Source: Gammaproteobacteria bacterium
Lineage (GTDB): Bacteria; Pseudomonadota; Gammaproteobacteria; JAIEPX01
Length of the DNA: 64,000 nt
Assembly: GCA_019748175.1 (NCBI GenBank)
Contig: JAIEPX010000014.1
Location: forward strand, 97,422 to 161,421
Reading direction: 5' to 3'
Of this stretch, positions 8,449-16,560 are shown piece after piece. Both the position numbers and the translations under genes were made by a program. The notes beneath the pieces are model-generated. The model did not search any database. It saw only the letters and a list, made by a program, of their open reading frames with translations, and was not told where the DNA came from. Within the stretch, counting starts at the first letter, position 1; each line of letters begins with the position of its first letter.

Positions 8449-9381
8449 ATGAAGATTATCATCTCTGGTGCCACTGGCTTTGTAGGTCGAAATCTCGTGC
8501 CAGCACTGTTGCAAAATCAGCATGAAGTCACTGTGATTGGTCGAGACATTAAAAAAGCAAAACGTGTATTTCAAAAAGAGGTGACTTGCTTATCTTGGGA
8601 GCAATTGGATTCTATCACGCCCGACACTTATCATGCTGTGATCAATCTCGCCGGTGAAAATATTGCAGAGAGACGATGGTCAGATGCGACTAAAAAATCC
8701 ATTAAAGACAGTCGTATCAATACCACAAAAAAATTGGTGAAGTGGTTACAAAAAACAGATACAAACAAGCCGCATCTTTACAACGCTAGCGCAATAGGGA
8801 TTTATGGTTTGCAAGACTCTGGTGAAACGTTGCCTCCAAAGTTGTCTGAGTCGGTGCCCATAGACTTTGAGAAGCCTAAGGATTTTTTAAGTGAAATTGG
8901 AGTGGAGTGGGAGTCAGCAACGAATGAGATCGCAGCTGCAGGCTTGCCTGTTACCTTGATGCGTTTTGCTGTTGTGTTGAAGCGCAGAGAAGGCATGCTA
9001 AAAAAACTTGAATTACCCTTCGCATTAGGGCTTGGCAGTATTCTGGGCAACGGTCATCAGGCAGTAACCTGGATCGACATTGATGATTTAGTTAACGCGA
9101 TACTATTTCTCTTGAAACATCCCGATATCACAGGTCCTGTTAATTTATGTGCTCCACACGCGGTTTCACAAAAATCATTTGCAAAATCCCTCGCCAATAC
9201 GTTGCATAGACCTTTATTTTTAAGAATGCCATCTGCGATAGTTAACTTGTTGTTTGGTCAGATGGGCAAGGAATTATTGCTCGGTGGGCAAAATATCTAT
9301 CCGGAGCGATTGCTAGAGCTAGGTTTTCAGTTTTTATATCCTGATCTCGATTCAACTTTACAGCACGAATGGAAAAGATAA
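8449..9381 (+). CDS. TIGR01777-family NAD-dependent epimerase-like protein (YfcH type)
   Basis: 310 aa. The N-terminal ISGATGFVGRNL is the NAD(P)-binding glycine motif of extended SDRs. Family blocks NLAGENIAERRW, SAIGIYG and the C-terminal DUF1731-like end (LLFGQMGKELLLGGQNIYPERL) are visible. Homologues are widespread and poorly characterised (YfcH in E. coli, SulA in cyanobacteria). An AGGATTAACGT leader precedes the ATG. It is probably cotranscribed with the SDR gene upstream. Confidence 0.9.
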   Translation: MKIIISGATGFVGRNLVPALLQNQHEVTVIGRDIKKAKRVFQKEVTCLSWEQLDSITPDTYHAVINLAGENIAERRWSDATKKSIKDSRINTTKKLVKWLQKTDTNKPHLYNASAIGIYGLQDSGETLPPKLSESVPIDFEKPKDFLSEIGVEWESATNEIAAAGLPVTLMRFAVVLKRREGMLKKLELPFALGLGSILGNGHQAVTWIDIDDLVNAILFLLKHPDITGPVNLCAPHAVSQKSFAKSLANTLHRPLFLRMPSAIVNLLFGQMGKELLLGGQNIYPERLLELGFQFLYPDLDSTLQHEWKR

Positions 9382-9413
9382 GTTCTGTCTGCGCTTAACG
9401 GTCTAGCAATGAC

Positions 9414-9443
9414 TTGATTTAGCTTAGGACCGCGGGTGATAAT
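9414..9443 (+). promoter_or_regulatory. Predicted sigma70 promoter of tRNA-Thr with GC-rich discriminator
   Basis: TTGATT at 9414-9419 and GATAAT at 9438-9443 are separated by 18 bases, with TG directly before the -10. The bases after the -10 (GCTCCGCCC) form a GC-rich discriminator of the kind found at stringently controlled stable-RNA promoters. The tRNA starts 12 bases after the -10. Confidence 0.6.
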
Positions 9444-9454
9444 GCTCCGCCCTT

Positions 9455-9530
<76 letters not shown>

Positions 9531-9558
9531 AAATGAAAAATGCTGATGAGCAAAATAC

Positions 9559-10065
9559 TCATTTTGTCCAAGACGCGGCTAAGTCATCTAAAGCTTGGTC
9601 AGTGACTCGATAAACTGTCCATTCGTCCATAGCTTTTGCACCGATACGCTTATAAAATTTTATAGCGCTTTCATTCCAGTCTAATACCCACCATTCTAGA
9701 CGTCCGCATTTTCTGGTTTTGGCTAAATGCGCGAGATAAGCTAACATTTTCTGGCCGATTCCTTTGCTTCGTGCCACAGGTTTTACAAATAAGTCTTCCA
9801 AATAAATTCCAGGACGGCCAAGGAAAGTTGAGAAGTTATGAAAAAATAAAGCAAAACTTACCGGTTGATGATTGAGATAGCCAATTAACACTTCAGCATG
9901 TGCATTTTCACCAAATAAGGTTTCTTTCAATATCTCTTCTGTTGCAACAACCTCATGCAGCAATTTTTCATACTCAGCAAGTTCTTTGATAAACGAGAGA
10001 ATAAGAGGGGTGTCCTCAATACTTGCTGGTTTGATTTCAAATGTTTCAGTCATATTTTTTACCAT
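9559..10065 (-). CDS. GNAT-family N-acetyltransferase
   Basis: 168 aa; a second ATG at 10053 gives a 164-aa protein starting MTETFEIKPA, closer to family starts, and neither has a strong ribosome site. The GNAT acetyl-CoA loop is seen in DLFVKPVARSKGIGQKML, followed by LEWWVLDWNESAIKFYKRIGA. This pattern resembles spermidine/diamine acetyltransferase-like members, but the substrate is not determined. It is transcribed towards the tRNA-Thr gene. Confidence 0.88.
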   Translation of the reverse strand: MVKNMTETFEIKPASIEDTPLILSFIKELAEYEKLLHEVVATEEILKETLFGENAHAEVLIGYLNHQPVSFALFFHNFSTFLGRPGIYLEDLFVKPVARSKGIGQKMLAYLAHLAKTRKCGRLEWWVLDWNESAIKFYKRIGAKAMDEWTVYRVTDQALDDLAASWTK

Positions 10066-10187
10066 GTGCTGTAAGATGGCTTAGTGTCTTTATTTTTTTG
10101 GAATAAATCAAGATCTGCCTTTTTGTGATTCAAAATAATACTTCGCTGTGATAAAGTGCAGCTTCTAATTATTACTGAGATTAATCA

Positions 10188-12050
10188 ATGCAAAAAGGAC
10201 TTTTTCATCACCAAGTATTAAATGGGAATAGGGCCGCGATCGAAAGAAAGGGAAATTGGTTTTATTGGAGTCCTGGAAATAACACATTTCAAACTGTTGA
10301 ACAGCAGGTTCAAGGTTTTAGTATAGGTAATTCCAGTCAATATGCTCATATATCAGTGCATAATGCTTGGCCTGAGGATGTGGATAATGTCAGTTTATTT
10401 GAATCATTATGCAAGCCAGCAGAGGCTAGAACTGAATTTGATAGACTAATAGCCCAAAATTATAAACTTGCATGTGCCATCATTTATCGTTCAGGTAGTA
10501 AGTCGCATATTATCGGTACTGGAGGGCGTTTAAATAACGGAATTGTGATAACAGCAAAGCATTTATATCGAGAACTAGATTTCAAAGATTTGTATGTTAG
10601 GTTTTTTCATTTCAATGTTGAGCGCGATTATGGCAGATATGTAGTATATGAGGATTATATTGATATACCTATTCTTGGGGCAGTAGATTCAGGCTGGGGA
10701 TATGATGTTGGCTTTCTTGATGTTCCAACGCTGTCTAGCTGGTCCTTACATCAAAAATATATCAGAGGTGCTGCGCTGTATAATAATCAATTTGGTCAAC
10801 CGCTGCCTGATGGAAGATATTTATTGTTTCATTTTGCAGGTGGATTTCCACAAGTATCCATAGGTAATCTTGCTCATGACATGGCTAATGCAAGTTCACT
10901 ACAAAATATAATCGGATTACAAGCTGGGCCTGGCGCTTCTGGTGGAATGTTACTTTGGTGTAGTCTTAGTGGTGCATTATCAGCAGCGGGAATCTCTGTT
11001 TATAGAAGTTTTCTAAATGGTATTCCAGAAAGACATTTGGTTAGCTTCGATGATCTAAATGAATCGCCACTATTCAGAGGTAAAGAGGCTCCGTATTATT
11101 ATAATCCAAACTTCAGTATTTTTCGTTCGCATTCAATTTGGGAAGATGATGGGTACGAGTATTTAAGGTGGTTTGCGGGATTTTACGGTGAAAATAGTGG
11201 GAATGCTGATGATAAGCCAGATGATGAATATTTTAGGTTAAACGTACCCCCAGGATTTCAATATCATCATATAGTTCAAAAAATTGATATTTATTGGCTT
11301 TACCAACATTTTTACGAATATAAGCAATTAGCAAGACCTGCGAAACGTGAGGAATATCCAGGTTATCGACAAAAGTTAGTCAAAAGAATTCCACCAAAAC
11401 TTGCCAAAGACATTACTGATAGAGTATCGCAATTAGACAAGTATTCTAATAATACTTTTAAACGTCGTGTTCGTGAGGCGGTCACAGACTATTATAGTGC
11501 AGACGAACATGGACAAGCATATATTGTTCAGCAGGAAATTATTTCGAAAGAAATGGAGGAAGATAAAAGCAGAGATATAACAGATGAGTTACTTTTATCT
11601 ACTGATGGTAGGTATAGAAGAGTTCATGAAAAAATCAATCAATTATGTCATCCATTAAATCCCGGGAAATCATCATTTTGTTGGGGATTTTGGAACTTAT
11701 TTAAGGGGCCAAAATCTCGAAGTGATGACCCAAAAAATAATGAAGGAACGCGTTGCGAAAAAAATAGACCAAAGAGCTTTGATCCAACTCTTTGGGGGCT
11801 ACTTACCGATGAACAAGAAGGGCTTGATGCGAGTATATGCGTTCTTAAAGACGCATCGACAAAAAATAATGACGAACATCTAATTCGTGCTGAAAATATT
11901 GTTTACCAATCTCTGTCTAGAATTCAGAATTATTGGTTACGTAAAACTGGTCCCAATCCTATGGCTCCGCAACCTCATAATTATAATGATAATGATTGGG
12001 AAGTGGGTGGTGAAGAGGATGGTGTTACTGTTTATAAGTTGAAACTATAA
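10188..12050 (+). CDS. Cytoplasmic trypsin-like serine protease-domain protein with long C-terminal extension
   Basis: 620 aa, no signal peptide or membrane segment. Residues about 90-280 look like a chymotrypsin-fold protease: catalytic His in VITAKHLYREL, Asp in GYDVGFLD and nucleophile Ser in GPGASGGML. The C-terminal half is unrecognised; it contains a HHIV stretch that faintly recalls HNH-type toxin domains, which I do not rely on. It is followed after 10 bases by a second trypsin-like gene, so the two form an operon. A 36-codon truncated copy of its 5' end lies at 18300. Base composition is AT-rich and the setting is accessory. Function unknown; a proteolytic effector in a stress or defence module is one possibility. 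Confidence 0.7.
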   Translation: MQKGLFHHQVLNGNRAAIERKGNWFYWSPGNNTFQTVEQQVQGFSIGNSSQYAHISVHNAWPEDVDNVSLFESLCKPAEARTEFDRLIAQNYKLACAIIYRSGSKSHIIGTGGRLNNGIVITAKHLYRELDFKDLYVRFFHFNVERDYGRYVVYEDYIDIPILGAVDSGWGYDVGFLDVPTLSSWSLHQKYIRGAALYNNQFGQPLPDGRYLLFHFAGGFPQVSIGNLAHDMANASSLQNIIGLQAGPGASGGMLLWCSLSGALSAAGISVYRSFLNGIPERHLVSFDDLNESPLFRGKEAPYYYNPNFSIFRSHSIWEDDGYEYLRWFAGFYGENSGNADDKPDDEYFRLNVPPGFQYHHIVQKIDIYWLYQHFYEYKQLARPAKREEYPGYRQKLVKRIPPKLAKDITDRVSQLDKYSNNTFKRRVREAVTDYYSADEHGQAYIVQQEIISKEMEEDKSRDITDELLLSTDGRYRRVHEKINQLCHPLNPGKSSFCWGFWNLFKGPKSRSDDPKNNEGTRCEKNRPKSFDPTLWGLLTDEQEGLDASICVLKDASTKNNDEHLIRAENIVYQSLSRIQNYWLRKTGPNPMAPQPHNYNDNDWEVGGEEDGVTVYKLKL

Positions 12051-12060
12051 GGAGAGGTTA

Positions 12061-12864
12061 TTGAAATTAAACGATAACTACAAAAAGTGCGTTGCTTTTT
12101 TACAATATCAAATGAGTGATGGGTCATTTGGATATGCAGGGACTTGTTTTTTCATTTTGCATAAATCAGAAACGAAAGAACTCGGATATGTTGTCACAGC
12201 TAAACATGTGCTCGATGGAGTGAAACATACTGGGGTCGGTGAAATTTATATAAGATTGAACTTGAAAGATGGGGAAACCCGCGTATATGAGACACAGATT
12301 GCAGATTGGATAACGCATTCGGACCAAACTGTTGATGTGGCAATTTTGCCAAGTGGCCTGCCGAATGAGGTTGATCATCTTTTTTATCCAAGTTCAGCCT
12401 GTCTGACAAAGGAAGTTGAGATAACGGCAGAAATTAGTTGCGGTGAAGAAGTTGTAATTGCGGGTTTATTCAAACATCACGCTGGTACAAATAGAAATTC
12501 ACCAATCGTACGAGTAGGAAATATTGCCTTAATGCCAAGTGAAATGATCAATGTTTCAGGTCAAAATAGAGATGTGTATTTAATTGAGTCTAGATCGATC
12601 GGCGGACTAAGTGGGTCACCCGTATTTATAAATTTGGGACATACTAGAATGATAGGGGGTCAAATTAAACAAGCAGGTGAGTATATTTTACCATTATTTG
12701 GAATTGTGTTGGGGCATTTTGACTCCGATAAAAATGATATAGATAGTGTATCTGATAGCAGTGATTTTAAAGGGCAGGTCAATTCTGGTATTGCTATCGT
12801 GACACCAGTTGCGAAATTAATTGAAATGTTAAATTTAGAAAGCGCGTTTAAAATCAGTAAATAA
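12061..12864 (+). CDS. Trypsin-like serine protease, no signal peptide
   Basis: 267 aa starting with TTG behind the strong site AAGGAGAGG. The chymotrypsin triad is visible: His in VVTAKHVLDG, Asp in TVDVAILP and Ser in GGLSGSPVF. No leader peptide precedes the domain, so it should act in the cytoplasm unless exported by a specialised system. It is coupled to the larger protease gene upstream (10-bp gap), and two membrane-protein genes follow on the same strand. The substrate is unknown. Confidence 0.8.
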   Translation: MKLNDNYKKCVAFLQYQMSDGSFGYAGTCFFILHKSETKELGYVVTAKHVLDGVKHTGVGEIYIRLNLKDGETRVYETQIADWITHSDQTVDVAILPSGLPNEVDHLFYPSSACLTKEVEITAEISCGEEVVIAGLFKHHAGTNRNSPIVRVGNIALMPSEMINVSGQNRDVYLIESRSIGGLSGSPVFINLGHTRMIGGQIKQAGEYILPLFGIVLGHFDSDKNDIDSVSDSSDFKGQVNSGIAIVTPVAKLIEMLNLESAFKISK

Positions 12865-12976
12865 TATTACTTATGTTAAATAAAACCGATGGATTGATCG
12901 CTTTAGCTTGATTTAGCTCAGTTCTCAATAGATAATTCAATGGGATTTCTCATTGTGAACTGCAAGGAGGTGCAAT

Positions 12977-13402
12977 ATGGGCAATCGTCCAGATTTAAGT
13001 GGTGAAATAGCAGCAAGAAACATAGAGAGCAATGAAGATATTGCAGCAGATCAGTTGAGGGCAAGATCCAAGATGTTTTTTGCTGGGTTATCTTTTGCTG
13101 TCTTATCTTTTATTGGTTCTCATCCAATAGTGACGCATTCTTTAATCTTAAAATTTATTGAAACGATTTCATTATTATCTCTTTTTTTTGCGGGTATAAT
13201 ATTATTATTACGGTTAGAACAATATGTAGGACCACTCAAAAAATTCAAATCAATCGAAGAGTACCTTAAATCACCATCATATTACCTTTATAAAAAAACT
13301 ATTATATTTATTTTTTACGAAGAAAAAAGTTATTGGCCATGTTTTATTTTTGGAATAGCAGGAATGCTAGTCGATCGTGTTGCGGTGTTGTTTTTAAACT
13401 GA
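12977..13402 (+). CDS. Small membrane protein, unknown function
   Basis: 141 aa with an excellent AAGGAGG site before the ATG. The N-terminus is hydrophilic and acidic (GEIAARNIESNEDIAADQL). Two to three hydrophobic segments follow: around FFAGLSFAVLSFIGS, ISLLSLFFAGIILLLRL and CFIFGIAGMLVDRVAVLFL. No family recognised. It may belong functionally with the two protease genes upstream and the single-pass protein downstream; the 112-bp gap leaves room for its own promoter. Confidence 0.7.
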   Translation: MGNRPDLSGEIAARNIESNEDIAADQLRARSKMFFAGLSFAVLSFIGSHPIVTHSLILKFIETISLLSLFFAGIILLLRLEQYVGPLKKFKSIEEYLKSPSYYLYKKTIIFIFYEEKSYWPCFIFGIAGMLVDRVAVLFLN

Positions 13403-13499
13403 ACTTTAATATTTAAGATCCTAAGTCTAGCGTTAGATTTTTAGACTATTTATTATGTGAGACGAATGTTATTATAGGATTTACTAAGGAAACATAGTA

Positions 13500-14237
13500 A
13501 TGAGTTTTTCTAAATGTGTGCAAAGGCTCCAAGAAAGTACGACATACAAAATTTTAGCTATGTTATGTGTATGCTTTACGATCTTTAGCGCTTTTCGGTT
13601 AGCTGCTATTTGGCTAAACTTGATTCCCGGATATTATCTCGAATGGCATCGGATTGATTCATTGGAACCAATAATTAATTTATTTCCTGGAGAGCAAATA
13701 GGTCTTGATATGGAATTTTATGATTCATTTCCTAGAAAAAATATCTCTTCCGCGAGCTGGAAAGTAATCAGAGGTAATGATGTCATTTTTAATGAAGATG
13801 GGCTTGAGCCGACATTTACATTGCCACCTACAGAGGGTGGTATATATAAATTACAAGTTGAAGCTACAACAATTGTAGGGAGTAAAAGAAAGGGAGAGAG
13901 TGCGTTCTATGTAATACAAGATAAGCCAAAAACTAAGAGAATTCACATGTCTACTTCAGTTAAATTAACGCCACAAGATACTAATCCTTCATTACTAAAA
14001 AACATTCAGTCAAATGGCGCTGAAGTGTATTCCGGGAATGGCCGATGGACCGCGATAAAGGTTTTAAAGACTAACGATGGTGTTAATTTATCTTTTAAGC
14101 CAAATGAAGATATATCTTTATACGGAGATAACAACAAGCTTTTATTTAGGTCAAAAAACGAAATAAATAAATTATCCAGTTATGGCTCTGCTCATTTTCC
14201 TATAAAGTCTCCTGATTCCATAAATAAGAGGTGGTAA
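13500..14237 (+). CDS. Single-pass membrane protein with predicted extracytoplasmic Ig-like domain
   Basis: 245 aa. A short cytoplasmic start is followed by one hydrophobic anchor (ILAMLCVCFTIFSAFRLAAI). The rest is hydrophilic with a beta-rich stretch around ISSASWKVIRGNDVIFNEDG and TFTLPPTEGGIYKLQVEA that resembles an immunoglobulin-like/PKD fold, so it probably faces the periplasm. No family recognised. AAGGAAA precedes the ATG. It lies last in a same-strand run of four genes (10188-14237). Confidence 0.65.
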   Translation: MSFSKCVQRLQESTTYKILAMLCVCFTIFSAFRLAAIWLNLIPGYYLEWHRIDSLEPIINLFPGEQIGLDMEFYDSFPRKNISSASWKVIRGNDVIFNEDGLEPTFTLPPTEGGIYKLQVEATTIVGSKRKGESAFYVIQDKPKTKRIHMSTSVKLTPQDTNPSLLKNIQSNGAEVYSGNGRWTAIKVLKTNDGVNLSFKPNEDISLYGDNNKLLFRSKNEINKLSSYGSAHFPIKSPDSINKRW

Positions 14238-14279
14238 GCATCAGTTCGGATGTAATTTGTAAGGTACAGATATAAATGA

Positions 14280-14405
14280 AACGAAATTAATTATTTATGG
14301 CAAAGGCTATATAACAAGAATAAGCTAGTTTATTATGAAGGTAAGTTTTATCTGGATGATGATTTCGTGCTTTATTTCACGAAAAATTTAATGGGCAAAT
14401 TATGA
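14280..14405 (+). pseudogene. Possible C-terminal remnant of a small gene overlapping the GNAT start
   Basis: In this frame an upstream TGA (14277-14279) is followed by an open stretch reading ...LVYYEGKFYLDDDFVLYFTKNL... to a TGA at 14403-14405. That stop overlaps the ATG of the next gene (14402) by four bases, the classic sign of translational coupling. No in-frame start with a ribosome site is seen, so this may be the tail of a gene truncated at its 5' end. Family not recognised. Confidence 0.35.
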
Positions 14406-14824
14406 AATATACTATCAGCTATGAATCTGATCCAAGGCATCAAGATATTCAGATATTATATGATGGCCTAAAAGAGCATATGATAGCCAAACGCGACTTA
14501 AAGCCAATTAGTTTCTTTGGGTACTTCATCAAAGATGAAAACGACAACATTGTCGGTGGGTGTAATGGATGTTTCATATATGGCTGTCTCGTTGTCGACA
14601 CTCTTTGGGTTGCTGAATCGTTGCGTGGACAAGGTTATGGAACGAAGCTTATGCAAAAGGCAGAATGTATAGGTATGGAAAATGAATGTCATTTTATGAC
14701 GGTGAACACGATGGATTGGGAGGCTCTCGATTTCTATAAAAAGTTGGGTTTCACCGTAGAATTTGAACGTAAAGGTTTTGATAAAGACTCAATATTTTAT
14801 TTTCTACGGAAAGACTTAACATGA
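14402..14824 (+). CDS. GNAT-family N-acetyltransferase
   Basis: 140 aa. The acetyl-CoA-binding loop is in LWVAESLRGQGYGTKLMQKAE, and the C-terminal ALDFYKKLGFTVEFERKGF matches the usual last strands of the fold. Length is typical of a single-domain GNAT. It precedes a second acetyltransferase gene by 20 bases, so the two are probably cotranscribed. The ATG overlaps an apparent upstream reading frame. Confidence 0.87.
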   Translation: MKYTISYESDPRHQDIQILYDGLKEHMIAKRDLKPISFFGYFIKDENDNIVGGCNGCFIYGCLVVDTLWVAESLRGQGYGTKLMQKAECIGMENECHFMTVNTMDWEALDFYKKLGFTVEFERKGFDKDSIFYFLRKDLT

Positions 14825-14844
14825 AGACAGTATGAGAATACATT

Positions 14845-15357
14845 ATGAAAATTGATATACTTGAAGCTCCGGTTGATAAAGTGCCTGTTATACAAAACAT
14901 GGCAAGATTCTATGCTTATGACTTATCAAAATCCTGCGGATTTTATAGTCTTTTTGACTGGTCATTTCCCGAAGACGGCCTCTACGAAGCGCTTGATTTA
15001 AGTAATTACTGGAAACCAGATCATTATCCTTTTTTGATAAGAGTCGATGGTGAGTTAGCAGGATTTGTGCTAATTGATAAAATCGGTACAACATCCGATG
15101 TTGATTGGAACATGGGACAGTTTTTTATTGTCGGTAAATACCAAGGAAAAGGTGTTGGTCGCCAAGTGGCTGTACAGATATTTGAGAAATTTTCAGGAAC
15201 TTGGGAAGTAATGCAAATGCCAGATAATATCCCAGCCATAGCATTTTGGAAAAAAGTTATTGCTGGCTATACGAATAATAAATATTCAGAAGAAAGAAAA
15301 ATTATCCAAGAGCCTCAGCCCCACGAAAATATCGTTCTTAAATTTATTGTTGCTTAA
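14845..15357 (+). CDS. GNAT-family N-acetyltransferase
   Basis: 170 aa. The acetyl-CoA loop is FFIVGKYQGKGVGRQVAVQIFEK, with an upstream strand AGFVLIDK and the later AIAFWKKVI. It belongs to the type beginning with an N-terminal tyrosine-rich segment (MARFYAYDLSKSCG). The substrate is unknown. It lies 20 bases after another GNAT gene in the accessory region. Confidence 0.85.
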   Translation: MKIDILEAPVDKVPVIQNMARFYAYDLSKSCGFYSLFDWSFPEDGLYEALDLSNYWKPDHYPFLIRVDGELAGFVLIDKIGTTSDVDWNMGQFFIVGKYQGKGVGRQVAVQIFEKFSGTWEVMQMPDNIPAIAFWKKVIAGYTNNKYSEERKIIQEPQPHENIVLKFIVA

Positions 15358-15386
15358 CCTTTGTATCTGCCAACATTAAAGTTATC

Positions 15387-15408
15387 TATAACATAGCTAT
15401 GTTATAAT
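15387..15408. promoter_or_regulatory. 20-bp perfect palindrome overlapping a -10 box
   Basis: TATAACATAGCTATGTTATA at 15387-15406 is perfectly self-complementary, and its right arm overlaps TATAAT at 15403-15408. It lies 123 bases upstream of the decayed two-gene module at 15531-16416, where it would suit an autoregulating antitoxin. This assignment is inference. Confidence 0.45.
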
Positions 15409-15530
15409 TTTATAAGACCGCGGATGGTTATGAAGGATAATGTATGACTATCCTTCGTCGTGTCTTGAAATATTCAAAAAGTATTCTATACTGAAATCAT
15501 AGCCAACTTGATTCCAACGGAGAAGTTTAT

Positions 15531-15775
15531 ATGTGGATTTCTAGCGCAAAGAGTGAGATCTTAAAAAAGAGGGTTATAGGTATCATTTTCTGCGAGGTTT
15601 ATATTACAATAGACATACAAAAAAATATTTAGTGAAGAAGGAAGCTGTTGATGACAATCCTGAAGAATGGTTAAAAGATAAGATAAGTGAAGAAAATAAA
15701 TATGAATGGATGTTTTATTTTAATACAGTACCAACCGCTGGACAATTAAATGAAATTCTTCAGGATATTCAATGA
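15531..15775 (+). pseudogene. Frameshifted small gene upstream of RelA/SpoT-domain pseudogene (possible antitoxin)
   Basis: The ATG at 15531 opens a frame that stops early at an in-frame TAG. Moving one frame at the A-run near 15565 restores a sensible product of about 80 residues ending in TVPTAGQLNEILQDIQ, stop at 15773-15775. The homopolymer A-run is a plausible indel site. The restored stop overlaps the ATG of the next frame (15772) by four bases, as in toxin-antitoxin operons. Family not recognised; a toxSAS-type antitoxin is inferred from position only. Confidence 0.5.
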
Positions 15776-16416
15776 CGAAGCAAGAAGAGATAGAGGATAA
15801 AATACGAGGTGAATATGATGAGATTCTACCTCAGTTGAGAAAAATTGAATCTTTGCTCGTTTCAACAGTTAGGTGGAAATTAAAATAATTAAATTTCAAT
15901 CTTGAAGAACATGAGCGTATAGATATAACATCCAGAATAAAAACATGTAAGAGTTCAATTTCTAAGCTGAAAGTAGAAGATCGTGGTCGAAATCATGAGG
16001 GGTCTAAGAAAAGCGAGTTTTCAAATAAAAATCATGATCATTCTTTGAATAATTTAACCGATTTAGTTGGTCTTCGTATTTAGGTATTTCCTGGTGATAA
16101 AATGACGTATATTAATGAGCTAATAAAAAAAGAATTTAGTTGGAATATGGATGAAACCTTCCGTTATGGATTTCAATATCAAGGAAAAATTAAAGAAAAC
16201 GAAAATATTGGGTGTGAGATTCAGATTGTACCAATGTTGATTGGTAAGTATTGGGAAGTGGAGCACTTCGTTCTATATAAACCATTGCCGTTATATAAAG
16301 ATATAAAAAAAGATTGTCCTGAAATCAAAGAGTTATATGATAAAATATGCGAAACGTTAGAAGATTTCGAGAAAAAATTTTCTGAGTTTGTGAAAAATCA
16401 GAAGTCTCGAAAGTAA
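15772..16416 (+). pseudogene. RelA/SpoT-domain protein broken by two in-frame stops (decayed toxSAS-like gene)
   Basis: A single frame runs through this interval, interrupted by TAA at 15886-15888 and TAG at 16081-16083. Across the stops it reads like a RelA/SpoT nucleotidyltransferase: SRIKTCKSSISKL, then LTDLVGLRI(stop)VFPGD, then CEIQIVPMLIGKYWEVEHF...YKP. These are hallmarks of alarmone-synthetase-fold proteins. The size (about 215 aa) fits small alarmone synthetases and toxSAS toxins. Two different stop codons argue for decay, not recoding. A GYRSIHY-like block is not evident, so an internal loss is possible. The 3' piece (16102-16416) could still be translated from an internal ATG as 104 aa. 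Confidence 0.7.
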
Positions 16417-16560
16417 TATCTATGAGAGTGATATCAATTTGTCAGATTTATCGTATTGATTTAACTCAAAAGTTTACAATGAGAAAATTTTTTTCATATA
16501 TTTCGGTTATTGCTGGTAGTTCTTAGTTAAAGCGTCGTGGTTTAAGTTAATGCGTTAGTC

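Noticed and set aside
10188..12050. HNH/HHIV-type nuclease toxin domain in the C-terminus of the first protease
   Set aside because: Only the four residues HHIV match; no further catalytic residues could be placed.
15886..16083. Stop-codon readthrough or recoding in the RelA/SpoT frame
   Set aside because: The two stops are different codons (TAA, TAG), no SECIS- or pyrrolysine-type context is visible, and the gene upstream is also frameshifted; decay explains all three.
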